A stretch of 64,000 nucleotides of DNA from positions 29,603 through 93,602 of the forward strand of contig JAQVVD010000001.1 of the NCBI GenBank assembly GCA_028699155.1, read 5' to 3'. The notes beneath the pieces are model-generated. The model had not been told where the DNA came from and ran no database searches. It worked only from the letters and a program-made list of their open reading frames with translations. This DNA is from Candidatus Peribacteraceae bacterium. Lineage in GTDB: Bacteria; Patescibacteriota; Gracilibacteria; Peribacterales; Peribacteraceae. Shown in pieces: positions 1-8,693 of this stretch (position 1 is its first letter; each line of letters starts with the position of its first letter). Both the position numbers and the translations under genes were made by a program.

Positions 1-917
1 GGCAGTGCGGGGAGCGGGTAGGGGGCACCTGTGATGTGCGCGTACATCTTCTGGATCTCGTGAATCGCGAGTAATGAGTTCAGTAATCCGAAGAGTAAGT
101 TCCCTCCCCACTGCTCATCTCTCGGTTCATGGAAGAAGCGGAGCACCTTTTCCTTAGAACCGAGGTACCACAGAAGCAGCGCGCCGCCACTGGTGCCATC
201 GAATCCGCGCATGCATGCGTCGCGCGATTCCTTCCCTACAATTGCGCATCGGTATCCTCTCATCAGCAATGTCTCATTGGCCTTGTCCAGCGTGTCATAT
301 CTGCGGCGGCCTTTTCCGTTATGCGCGGGATGCACGTTGCCGTTTGCCGGCTGTGCGTTGAGGTGTTCCTTCTCAACGAAGATGTCCCTGTCGAGGGCAA
401 TGCAGTAACTGCCGCTCGCTTCGTACTCTCTTCCGTCGATCGCAAAGTGCCACCAGTTGCGCGGGTGCAGGCTCACGGTTGCCGTGTTCGGCACCGCAAA
501 TTCCTGCGGCAGCACATCGAGCGCCCTGTCGCTGATCGGAAAGATATCATCATCGCAGATCCAGACGCACTTCCGATGGCACGCACTCTTCCTGAGGAAT
601 ACGTCGATTTTCGTGGGGTGCATCGCGTTGAAGTACTTGTGCACTTTCGCTCCGGGAACCAGCTTCGGATCCAGGTTCCCCGAGCAATCGAAGATGAAGG
701 TTTCCACCCGGTCTCCGAAGTACTTGCGTACGAGATGGTGCCAGACGACGGCGTTTGGAGGGAAGATATTGCAGGTGAAGAGCGTAATTTTTTCGCTTGG
801 CGGCAGCGGTTTTTCGAGTGTGTGGTAGTGCATTGTCGCCAGTGCGTTCTTCGCAATGCTTCGGAGTGTGCAGAGCTTCTGCGCGCGCGGGAGGACTGTG
901 CTGTAGTCGGTTGGCAT
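1..917 (-). CDS. Partial CDS running off the left edge; glycosyltransferase-like/hypothetical (MPTDYSTVLPRAQKLCTLRSIAKNALATMHYHTLEKPLPPSEKITLFTCNIFPPNAVVWHHLVRKYFGDRVETFIFDCSG...VWICDDDIFPISD...)
   Basis: Manual reverse-complement translation is open from ATG at 917 to the window edge; absent from the ORF track because it has no stop in the window. CDDD motif resembles a GT DxD. Confidence 0.7.
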   Translation of the reverse strand, partial: MPTDYSTVLPRAQKLCTLRSIAKNALATMHYHTLEKPLPPSEKITLFTCNIFPPNAVVWHHLVRKYFGDRVETFIFDCSGNLDPKLVPGAKVHKYFNAMHPTKIDVFLRKSACHRKCVWICDDDIFPISDRALDVLPQEFAVPNTATVSLHPRNWWHFAIDGREYEASGSYCIALDRDIFVEKEHLNAQPANGNVHPAHNGKGRRRYDTLDKANETLLMRGYRCAIVGKESRDACMRGFDGTSGGALLLWYLGSKEKVLRFFHEPRDEQWGGNLLFGLLNSLLAIHEIQKMYAHITGAPYPLPAL

Positions 918-923
918 CTCAGG

Positions 924-1601
924 TTAGAGGAGTGAGTTTCCAATCATTCCCATCATTGCGAGCACGGCGCTCATGAGAGTGAAAATAAATCGGCTGATCA
1001 GAGGTACATTGAGTGCGAATTCCAGCACCAGAAGTGCGATGAGGAGCATGGGACCGCGCGCCATGATATTCTCGTACGCATCCTGGTATCGTAGCGGGAT
1101 GAATGGGTACAGGATTTTGGATCCGTCGAGCGGGGCGATCGGAATCAGATTGAAACTCATCAGTGCCAGATTGATGAAGATCAGATTCTGGCAGAGCTGC
1201 ACAGCGACAATCATGATTGGATTGCCGTCTCCATTGCTGCCCAGCAAACTGAATACGGAAGAACCGACGCTCTTGCCGAGCACGAGTAGTACGGCGAATG
1301 CGATCCATGCCATCACAAAGTTGCTCAATGGACCCGCGAGTGAGATCAGTGCAGAATCCCTGCGCACGTTTTTGAGGTATCGAGGATCGACTGGTACAGG
1401 TTTGCCCCAACCGAATCCGACGAAGAGAAACATGAACGCTCCGAGAGCATCAATGTGCGCCAGTGGGTTCAATGTCATTCTCCCCGCATATTTTGCCGTT
1501 GGGTCCCCCAGGCGATACGCGGCATATGCGTGCGCCCACTCATGGACCGAGAGGGCGATCAGGATCGCAACGATGAATACCGGATTGAGGAACGAGGACA
1601 T
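924..1601 (-). CDS. Site-2 protease family (M50) zinc metalloprotease
   Basis: HEWAHAYAAYRLGDPTAKYAGRMTLNPLAHID; hydrophobic helices. Confidence 0.9.
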   Translation of the reverse strand: MSSFLNPVFIVAILIALSVHEWAHAYAAYRLGDPTAKYAGRMTLNPLAHIDALGAFMFLFVGFGWGKPVPVDPRYLKNVRRDSALISLAGPLSNFVMAWIAFAVLLVLGKSVGSSVFSLLGSNGDGNPIMIVAVQLCQNLIFINLALMSFNLIPIAPLDGSKILYPFIPLRYQDAYENIMARGPMLLIALLVLEFALNVPLISRFIFTLMSAVLAMMGMIGNSLL

Positions 1602-1735
1602 ACAGGCAGTATTCCTTATTCTTTCTCATGCATGAAGAGAGAATCCACACATATGTGGTACAGCGTACTTCCTTCGAAATTATTATGAGAATCGTTGACC
1701 GTTCCTGCCCAAATCCGTAGGCTTTCCCTGATCGT

Positions 1736-1945
1736 ATGGCGCGCAGATGTGTGAAGACAGGCAAGCAAACGGCAACCGGCCACAACCGGAGCCACTCTTT
1801 GCGTGCTACAAACCGCAAGTACAAGCCGAATATTCAAAAGAAGCGCGTCTATGATCCTGCAACGGGCGAGTACAAGACGATCAAGGTCGCAGCCAGCTAC
1901 CTGCGCACGCTTGCGAAGAGGGCGCAGGCAGGGAAGAGGGTGTAA
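1736..1945 (+). CDS. rpmB: 50S ribosomal protein L28
   Basis: MARRCVKTGKQTATGHNRSHSLRATNRKYKPNIQKKRV. Confidence 0.93.
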   Translation: MARRCVKTGKQTATGHNRSHSLRATNRKYKPNIQKKRVYDPATGEYKTIKVAASYLRTLAKRAQAGKRV

Positions 1946-1986
1946 AAGGGAAAAGGGATTCGGGTACTAGGGAATAGGGATTAGGT
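1944..1986 (+). repeat. Heptad repeat, GGGATTA flavour
   Basis: TAAAAGG GAAAAGG GATTCGG GTACTAGG GAATAGG GATTAGG between rpmB and the RF-like gene. Confidence 0.7.
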
Positions 1987-2397
1987 GTTTTCGATGTCGT
2001 CCCGCATCCCGCTACGATTTTTTTTGATAGCGCTGCTTCTGCGTTTCTCTTCCAAAATTTGCTCCTTCGATCTGCGTGATCGGCGCTGCTTCTGTTTCTG
2101 GATTTTAAAGACCAGTTGTCGCAGGGCTGATTGATCGCCCCTCATCTGCTCCTCCACTTTCAGCACCAGGAGTTCCCAGGCTTCCTTCCTGTTCTGGCGC
2201 AGACCGCGATGATGCTGGTAGCGCACCACTATTCCTGTCGGCTTGTGCGTGAGTTCCACGCAATTGGTTGACTTGTTTATGTTCTGACCGCCGTGCCCGT
2301 GCCCGCGGGTGAAATTCTCCTCCACATCCTCGGGGTTGAGCCCGATTTCCGATGCCACTTTCTGCATCTTCTCGCTGATTTCTACGGGGAAGTTCAT
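1981..2397 (-). CDS. Peptide chain release factor-like protein (RF-1 domain, GGQ; ArfB/RF-H-like)
   Basis: GHGGQNINKSTNCVELTHKPTGIVVRYQHHRGLRQNRKEAW with basic tail. Confidence 0.85.
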   Translation of the reverse strand: MNFPVEISEKMQKVASEIGLNPEDVEENFTRGHGHGGQNINKSTNCVELTHKPTGIVVRYQHHRGLRQNRKEAWELLVLKVEEQMRGDQSALRQLVFKIQKQKQRRSRRSKEQILEEKRRSSAIKKNRSGMRDDIENT

Positions 2398-2468
2398 AGT
2401 GTGATTTTGGGAGAGGTTGCCATGTCAGATTCTTTCGGTGGGCGGAGCTACGCCTCACATGTGAGGCG

Positions 2469-2559
2469 TGGCGGAGGGAGGGGGATTCGAACCCCCGAGA
2501 CCCTTTTGGGGTCTACACGATTTCGAGTCGTGCGCCTTCAACCACTCGGCCATCCCTCC
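2469..2559 (-). tRNA. tRNA-Ser (anticodon CGA), long variable arm, encoded CCA
   Basis: Reverse complement GGAGGGATGGCCGAGTGGTTGAAGGCGCACGACTCGAAATCGTGTAGACCCCAAAAGGGTCTCGGGGGTTCGAATCCCCCTCCCTCCGCCA; acceptor GGAGGGA/TCCCTCC, T loop GGTTCGAATCC. Confidence 0.95.
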
Positions 2560-2824
2560 AAATGGCATCATAGTATACATGCCTACCGAAATCGACCTTG
2601 CACCAGTCGTCCGCTTTTTGCGGATTCCGGTGCGTGGCGTGCCACTCGACTACCCCCATTTGCCATTGTATCCAGATTCACCATGCAAGAAAGCATTGAT
2701 TGGGTCAATTGCACCTTTCACGCCGAGTAGCAAAGGAATTTCCTGTTTCTTCAAAAATTCCCTTGCGGTTAGGTTCCTGCACTCCGTAGAATCGCCCACG
2801 ATTACTTCTTTCCCACTTTTTTCC

Positions 2825-2995
2825 ATGAGTTACGTTGTAGCGTCCAAAGTAAAAGAGCTCCTCAAGAAGAGCGGCATGATGTCCTCCGGTGATCTCGCAG
2901 AGGCTTCCAGCAAGCTGCTCGAAGAGGCTCTCAAGAAGGCAGTTGCCCGCGCGAAGGAGAACGGCCGCAAGACGGTTCGTCCTTGCGACCTCTAA
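2825..2995 (+). CDS. Single histone-fold protein (bacterial histone-like, 56 aa)
   Basis: MSYVVASKVKELLKKSGMMSSGDLAEASSKLLEEALKKAVARAKENGRKTVRPCDL; C-terminal RKTVRPxDL motif of bacterial/archaeal histone folds. The 175-aa ORF call starts far upstream and reads through the tRNA locus. Confidence 0.8.
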   Translation: MSYVVASKVKELLKKSGMMSSGDLAEASSKLLEEALKKAVARAKENGRKTVRPCDL

Positions 2996-3017
2996 TTTTC
3001 CCTTAGACAGAGGAATT

Positions 3018-3041
3018 AAAAGCGCCCGATCGGGCGCTTTT
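3018..3041. terminator. Bidirectional rho-independent terminator between convergent genes
   Basis: AAAAGCGCCCGATCGGGCGCTTTT. Confidence 0.85.
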
Positions 3042-3062
3042 AGCTATCTACATGGATGTATC

Positions 3063-4152
3063 CTATTTTTGCGATGCCTCTCGCTTGAGCTCTGCATCAA
3101 TAAATTGTTGCAAGTCGCCATCCAGCACGCCTTCTGTATCGCTCGTTTCGATATCCGTACGCAGGTCTTTGACCATTTGGTACGGATGCAGCACATAGCT
3201 GCGGATCTGTTGGCCGAAGTCAGCACTCCTGGTTGCTCCTTTTAGGCTCTTCTTCTCTTTTGCTTCTTCCTCACGTTTCCGTGCCAGCAGTTTCGCGCGG
3301 AGCATATTCATTGCCTGCTGGCGATTGCGCTGCTGGCTGCGGTCATTCTGGCAGGCTACGACGATGTTCGTCGGAATGTGCGTAATGCGTACAGCGGAAT
3401 CGGTCTTATTGACGTGCTGTCCGCCCGCACCGCTGCTGCGGTAGGTATCGATGCGCAGATCTTTTTCCTCAATTTCCACTTCGTCTGTCTCTGTAATTTC
3501 CGGCAGGACTTCCACGAGTGCAAAACTGGTTTGGCGCAGATTCTTGGCGTTGAATGGAGAGAGGCGTACCAAGCGATGCGTGCCGCGCTCACACTTAAGC
3601 AGGCCGTATGCCATCTCGCCCTGCACGTACATCGTGGCAGATTTGATGCCCGCTTCCTGTCCATCCGTCTTCTCTACGACTTCAGACTGCCACTCCTGCC
3701 GTTCGCAGTAGCGCAGGTACATGCGTACGAGCATAGAAGCCCAGTCTTGCGCTTCTGTTCCGCCCGCACCGCTGCTGATCGTGAGGTAACAGTTGCCTGC
3801 ATCGAATTCGCCGCTCAGGTAGATTTGCGTTTCCACTATCTCCCACTGCTTCGCAAGTTTTCCATATTCTGCGCCCAAACTCTCCGCATCTTCTTCCTCC
3901 GATTGTTCGGTGAGCTCCAAGAGTGTTTCTGCGCTTTCTGAGAGGGTCGCCACCGGTTCCCACTGTCTCTTCAGCGCTTTCAGTTTTTGGAAGAGCACAT
4001 TCGCCTTCTTCTGATCATCCCAAATATGGGGGTCTTTCGCGCGTACCTCGAGCTCTTCTATCTGTTGTGGTATGCCTCTGGCTTCAAAGAGAGTCCTTTC
4101 CCGTGTTGAGGGCAGATTTGAGCTCCCGGAGTTTCTGCAGAAGTTCTTCCAC
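3063..4152 (-). CDS. prfB: Peptide chain release factor 2 with +1 programmed frameshift
   Basis: Frame 0: GTG GAA GAA CTT CTG CAG AAA CTC CGG GAG CTC AAA TCT GCC CTC AAC ACG GGA AAG GAC TCT CTT TGA; +1 frame continues EARGIPQQIEELEVRAKDPHIWDD...GGTEAQDWASML...SSGAGGQHVNKTDSAVRITH. Confidence 0.93.
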
Positions 4153-4363
4153 GGTGAAAGGGAAAAGTATGTTTCTATTGTAGAGTACTTTACTGGTTTT
4201 TGCATCCCGTCGGTTCGTTCATGACGCACAGGAACCCGATGCTTCAGTAGTATGTACTGTGTATAGCTCTCTGGTGTTCATACAAGAACAAAATATATAT
4301 TTATTGTCAAATATCTCCCGTGGTTCGGTGATGGGTTTTCTGCTATACTAAGAGGATTTCCTG

Positions 4364-4963
4364 ATGCCAAATACTAAAAAACCAGAACAGGCGAAGCATG
4401 TTTCTACAGGTGTGTACCGCATCCTCTTCTCTTTCATAGTTTTCTCCTTTGTGCTCACGGGTGTGCTTACAGCATCTCGCATCTTCTTTCTCCCCAGCCT
4501 TACGCATGTGAAGGTTGCCGGCGAGGAGCGCGATATTCAGGGGATACGTGCGTATCATACGCAGCTTATGGCGCAGTTGTCGGATACAGAATCGCGGCGC
4601 ATGGATCTCATACTTCCCATTCAGAATGAACAGTATCGCGCCCTCCTTGCCAGCAAGCAGTCCGCTCCGGACTTTCTTGCGCTCCGACAGCGCATGCAGG
4701 GTATCGCCTCGCAATTTGCAGACGGAGAAACTCCCGTTATCTTCTTTTCCGACATGCGTCTGCGTGAGCAGGAGCGTCTGCTGGAAGTGAGCGGAGAAGT
4801 GCGGAATATAGGACAGAGGAGTATGACGGTGCTTGCACAATTCGTTGAGGCTGTGCAGGAGCTCCCGCTGGTTGCCGATGTTCAGAATCCGCGATTCACC
4901 CGCTCGTTCTCCGACGAAAAGGGCGATTTTTCCCCTTTTACCATCCTCATTACCCTGCGATGA
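4364..4963 (+). CDS. Hypothetical protein, one N-terminal TM helix plus coiled region (PilN-like topology)
   Basis: MPNTKKPEQAKHVSTGVYRILFSFIVFSFVLTGVLTASRIFFL...; stop overlaps next start (ATGA). Confidence 0.7.
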   Translation: MPNTKKPEQAKHVSTGVYRILFSFIVFSFVLTGVLTASRIFFLPSLTHVKVAGEERDIQGIRAYHTQLMAQLSDTESRRMDLILPIQNEQYRALLASKQSAPDFLALRQRMQGIASQFADGETPVIFFSDMRLREQERLLEVSGEVRNIGQRSMTVLAQFVEAVQELPLVADVQNPRFTRSFSDEKGDFSPFTILITLR

Positions 4964-5826
4964 AACGCGTTCTTCTCCTCTTCGGCGCGCTTGCCGGTGC
5001 GGCTCTCCTGATTGTTTCCGGCAATCTGATCAGCGAACATGTGCGCGTCATTGCGGACGTACGCGACGTGTCCGTACCGCTTGTTACCGAGCTGCCATTG
5101 CTTGAGCGGCGCGTTTCTCTGCTTAAGGAGCAGGTGGAACTTGCACAGCTCCAATCTGCAATGCGCGTGGGGTCACAGGAGGAACGGGTCCATGTCTACG
5201 TTCTCCCAAAAGAGTTCGATATGGATCGCATTGTTGCGCTCTTTGACGTTTTCAGCCTCACCATACCACAGCAGGAATACGTTGGCAGCATGTCCCCCCT
5301 TGTCTTCGGCGATCCTGTTGCGGTTGGGGATGAGCTGCAGGCGCTTCCCATTACTGTATCTTTCTCTGTTCACGAACAGGGGATGCACGCTCTACTGGAT
5401 CTCTTCCGGCTGGCCGGTACCGTTACCATCGCTGATGCGTTTTCCCAGGATGAGCTGGAAGCCCTTCTGGCCGGCATAGAGACGGAGAGCCCTGCCGGGA
5501 TTATTCCGTTGGAACAGTTCCTCTCTGCAGATCTGCTGGAATATGCCCGTGAACCGCGCCCATATGAAGAGCAGTTGCGCCGATCTTTCACCAGTGCGCA
5601 CGTGCAGCACATGTTCGATGATCTCCTGCGCACGTCGCTCCTGCGCGATGCGCGGTCCTACCTTGGCGGCCCCGCAGGATTGCTGCTTAAGGAACAGAAG
5701 CTCTGGCCGATGCCCTTCATGGCGTTCGAAGAAATCCGTTCCGTTCCGGGGCGTGCGCAAGGATGGCACACCGTCACATTGATCCTGCACACGTATCGCC
5801 GCGTATCCGATGGTGAAACGGCGTAA
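4960..5826 (+). CDS. Hypothetical protein, one N-terminal TM helix (PilO-like topology)
   Basis: MKRVLLLFGALAGAALLIVSGNLISEHVRVIADVRDVSVP...; translationally coupled to previous gene. Confidence 0.7.
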   Translation: MKRVLLLFGALAGAALLIVSGNLISEHVRVIADVRDVSVPLVTELPLLERRVSLLKEQVELAQLQSAMRVGSQEERVHVYVLPKEFDMDRIVALFDVFSLTIPQQEYVGSMSPLVFGDPVAVGDELQALPITVSFSVHEQGMHALLDLFRLAGTVTIADAFSQDELEALLAGIETESPAGIIPLEQFLSADLLEYAREPRPYEEQLRRSFTSAHVQHMFDDLLRTSLLRDARSYLGGPAGLLLKEQKLWPMPFMAFEEIRSVPGRAQGWHTVTLILHTYRRVSDGETA

Positions 5827-5920
5827 CCTTTCTTGCTCTCTTCTCAGGCATCCTGCACTATAAGAGGCGTTCCTTTCTCTTTTCCCACTCTTTCCTCTGC
5901 AGCACCGTCGGAAACACTAC

Positions 5921-6445
5921 ATCAAAGGGGCCGTGTCCGGGCGCCGTCCGCGCGCCAACGAAGGAATACGCGTTCCAAAAGTGTTGCTCGTTCTCGATGA
6001 TGGAACAACGGAGGAGATGACGCCCGAAGAGGCGCTGGAGCGTGCCAGGAGCGAGGAACTCGATCTCATTGAGGTTTCTCCCAAAGCGCAGCCTCCGGTC
6101 GTGAAGATCGGCGATCTCGGCCGGTACATGTACCAGCAGAAGAAGAAGGATCAGAAGCAGAAGGCGCACAGCAAGCAGACGGAAGTGAAAATGCTCCGGT
6201 TCGGTTTCCGTACGGAGCGGCACGATCTTGAGCGCATCATGGACCGCGCGCGCGAGTTCATTGCCGAACGGCATCTGGTGAGGTTGGTGGTACGCCTGCG
6301 CGGGCGAGAAATGACGAATAAAGACTACGCAAAAAAGAAGATTCTTACGCTTGTACAGGATCTCTCCGATGTGACGGAGGTCGAACAGGAGATACGTTCC
6401 CAGGGGAATCAATTCAACGTCGTTCTGCGCCCGAAACGCCAGTGA
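5921..6445 (+). CDS. infC: Translation initiation factor IF-3 (start either ATC 5921 or GTG 5933)
   Basis: NEGIRVPKVLLVLDDGTTEEMTPEEALERARSEELDLIEVSPKAQPPVVKIGDLGRYMYQQKKK... Confidence 0.93.
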   Translation: MKGAVSGRRPRANEGIRVPKVLLVLDDGTTEEMTPEEALERARSEELDLIEVSPKAQPPVVKIGDLGRYMYQQKKKDQKQKAHSKQTEVKMLRFGFRTERHDLERIMDRAREFIAERHLVRLVVRLRGREMTNKDYAKKKILTLVQDLSDVTEVEQEIRSQGNQFNVVLRPKRQ

Positions 6446-6535
6446 AATTGTGGGATTTTTGCTTTGTCCGCTTCCCCTCTGCGGTTATACTGCCGTGCGT
6501 TCCTCTCTTTACAGAGGCACTTTCTGTGCAATCCC

Positions 6536-6730
6536 ATGCCAAAGCAGAAGTCACACAGCGGCGCGAAAAAGCGTATCCGGCGCACCGGAAGCGGCAAGAT
6601 CGCCATGAAGCGTTCAGGTCGCGGTCACCTGTTGCAGCAGAAGAACAAGCGGCAGAAACGTAAGAATCGCACGCTCACCGTGGATGGGACAGAATACAAG
6701 AAGTTAAGCTCCCTTCTTCCGCACCTTTAG
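6536..6730 (+). CDS. rpmI: 50S ribosomal protein L35
   Basis: MPKQKSHSGAKKRIRRTGSGKIAMKRSGRGHLLQQKNKRQKRKNR. Confidence 0.93.
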   Translation: MPKQKSHSGAKKRIRRTGSGKIAMKRSGRGHLLQQKNKRQKRKNRTLTVDGTEYKKLSSLLPHL

Positions 6731-6754
6731 CACTTCTCATTCTCCAGCGACACA

Positions 6755-7096
6755 ATGCGCGTTAAGCGTGGCACCACCCGGCACCGGCGGCACAAGAAGA
6801 TTCGCGCTCTTGCGAAGGGATACCGCGGCATGCGGCGTACGACGTTCAAGAAGGCCAATGAGGCCGTCATGAAGGCCGGGCAGCATGCGTACCGTGATCG
6901 TCGCAGGAAGAAGCGCACGTTCCGTGCGCTCTGGATTATCCGACTCAATGCGGCCGTGCGTGCGGCAGGTGTTTCCTACTCGCAGTTCATCAAGCAGCTC
7001 AAAACCAAGAAGATCGGCCTTGATCGCAAGGTGCTCTCCGAACTGGCGATCCATGAGCCGAAGGTGTTTGAGAAAGTGGTGAACGCTGCGCGTTAG
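6755..7096 (+). CDS. rplT: 50S ribosomal protein L20
   Basis: MRVKRGTTRHRRHKKIRALAKGYRGMRRTTFKKANEAVMKAGQHAYRDRRRKKRTFRALWI. Confidence 0.96.
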   Translation: MRVKRGTTRHRRHKKIRALAKGYRGMRRTTFKKANEAVMKAGQHAYRDRRRKKRTFRALWIIRLNAAVRAAGVSYSQFIKQLKTKKIGLDRKVLSELAIHEPKVFEKVVNAAR

Positions 7097-7100
7097 TAGC

Positions 7101-7192
7101 CAGATTTCAGCAGGCAGAGAACGGAGATCAGAAGTCAGTTGACATTTTTTTTCTGATTACTGGTCTCTGATCTTTGGTTTCTAAGTTCTGAG
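7101..7192. repeat. Heptad-period inverted repeat, CAGnnnn x6 / CTGnnnn x6
   Basis: CAGATTT CAGCAGG CAGAGAA CGGAGAT CAGAAGT CAGTTGA catttttttt CTGATTA CTGGTCT CTGATCT TTGGTTT CTAAGTT CTGAG. Confidence 0.85.
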
Positions 7193-8002
7193 TAGCTCAT
7201 CGTAAAGATTCATTAACTTGGTTGTCGTTTCTGGGATTCCTGCAAATTCATAATCGTCAATCTTTCGTATAGGCATCACTTTCATGCTTGAACTCGTGAG
7301 GAACGCACCATCGAAGTTCGGGATTTCATTTGCAGGAATCCGTGCTTCCTGCACTTCTATCCCATGCTCATGGGCAAGCGCTAGAACGTGTGCTCTGGTA
7401 ATGCCTTCCAGAATCGTTCCTCTGGGCGGGGTGATGACTGCTCCTCCACGCACCGCGTAGAAATTAGAGCGCGTACCTTCGTAAATGCAACCGTCTTCGT
7501 GCAGCGAGAGAGCCTCGTAGCAGCCGCGCTCAGTCGCTTCCCGCTGTGCCAGGTAACTGCGGAGCATGTTGAGCGTCTTGGCTGTGGGGATCGGACGGTC
7601 GAATGCCACAGTGATTGTTTCCACACCCTGCTTGTACCAGCGTTTTTCCGGAAAATGGGGCTGGAGAGGCAGGATAAACATTTGTGCGTCTTCCGGCTTC
7701 TTCGCTCCTATGAGTAGGATCTTGATATTGCAGCTCTCATCTCCAATCTTCTTGCTCAGCGTTTGCACCCATTCCCCGATTTCTTCCTTTCTAAACGGGT
7801 GCTGCAGGCGAAGAAGCTCCGCAGAATGCATGAGGCGTTCAATGTGTTCGCGCACGAAGAGCCCATTTTCTCCATGGAAGCGCATCGTCTCGTACACGCC
7901 AAATCCGTACGAGTATTCAATGCTCAGGAGAGGCACGACTGCCTGCTCCATTGGCAGGATTGCTCCGTTTTTGCTGAAGAAGGGAAACGTACACGACACC
8001 AT
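7181..8002 (-). CDS. Aminotransferase class IV (branched-chain/D-amino acid aminotransferase or ADC lyase family)
   Basis: YSYGFGVYETMRFHGENGLFVREHIERLMHSAELLRL...EGTRSNFYAVRGGAVITPPRGTILEGITRAHVL. Confidence 0.88.
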   Translation of the reverse strand: MVSCTFPFFSKNGAILPMEQAVVPLLSIEYSYGFGVYETMRFHGENGLFVREHIERLMHSAELLRLQHPFRKEEIGEWVQTLSKKIGDESCNIKILLIGAKKPEDAQMFILPLQPHFPEKRWYKQGVETITVAFDRPIPTAKTLNMLRSYLAQREATERGCYEALSLHEDGCIYEGTRSNFYAVRGGAVITPPRGTILEGITRAHVLALAHEHGIEVQEARIPANEIPNFDGAFLTSSSMKVMPIRKIDDYEFAGIPETTTKLMNLYDELLRT

Positions 8003-8022
8003 GCACTCATCGTAGCATGTTC

Positions 8023-8664
8023 CTACTTCTTTGCCTGCGTTTCCTGCTCCTGGAGGCTCGCCTTGATTCGCATGGTGGAGATGATGCTGGCGCGCTCATT
8101 CTCCCCGAGCTTCATTTGAATGTACTTCACTGTCTCCCTGAGATCCGGGATCATCTTGTGTTCCAGCGCGTTCACGCGGCGGCGCGTGGTTTCCAGCTCG
8201 ACTGCCATGTTTTCCGCCTGCTTCTCGATCTGTGCGAGTTGGATCAGGGCATCGAAGACCCCGTCAAATGCGTCAATCGCTTCATCCAGGAGCGCGTTTG
8301 TTTCCGTCAGTCCGTAGCTCTTAATGGAGCCTGTGCGCCTGAGCGTGAAGAAGGGGATACGCACGCTCATCACGTTCTTGGTCTCTACATTCAGTTCCAT
8401 TGTCGCCTGTGGGCTGCTGAGAGCATTCTTCATCTCTGCATCGCTCATCCATGCAGAGGCTACCAGGAATTTGTAGAATGCTGCTGCCAATTTCTCCTCT
8501 ACCTCCATGCGCAATGTTTTTGCTTTTCGGATGATGCTCAAGAATTCCTGCATTAATCCATCCTGTTTGTCTTTCAGCAACTTGTGTCCCCTCTGCGCAG
8601 CTTTGCTTCGCAGCTTGAGGTCCATGAGTGCCATGCGCGTTGGGTTGACATTGAGGAGAGCCAT
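8023..8664 (-). CDS. atpD: V/A-type ATP synthase subunit D
   Basis: MALLNVNPTRMALMDLKLRSKAAQRGHKLLKDKQDGLMQEFLSIIRKAK...RRVNALEHKMIPDLRETVKYIQMKLGENER. Confidence 0.93.
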   Translation of the reverse strand: MALLNVNPTRMALMDLKLRSKAAQRGHKLLKDKQDGLMQEFLSIIRKAKTLRMEVEEKLAAAFYKFLVASAWMSDAEMKNALSSPQATMELNVETKNVMSVRIPFFTLRRTGSIKSYGLTETNALLDEAIDAFDGVFDALIQLAQIEKQAENMAVELETTRRRVNALEHKMIPDLRETVKYIQMKLGENERASIISTMRIKASLQEQETQAKK

Positions 8665-8693
8665 GCGGTGTGGGGCGAGTGTTTAAGAGAGAT

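Noticed and set aside
2468-2824. N-terminal extension of the histone ORF (175 aa)
   Set aside because: It reads across the tRNA-Ser gene; the histone-like domain has its own ATG at 2825.
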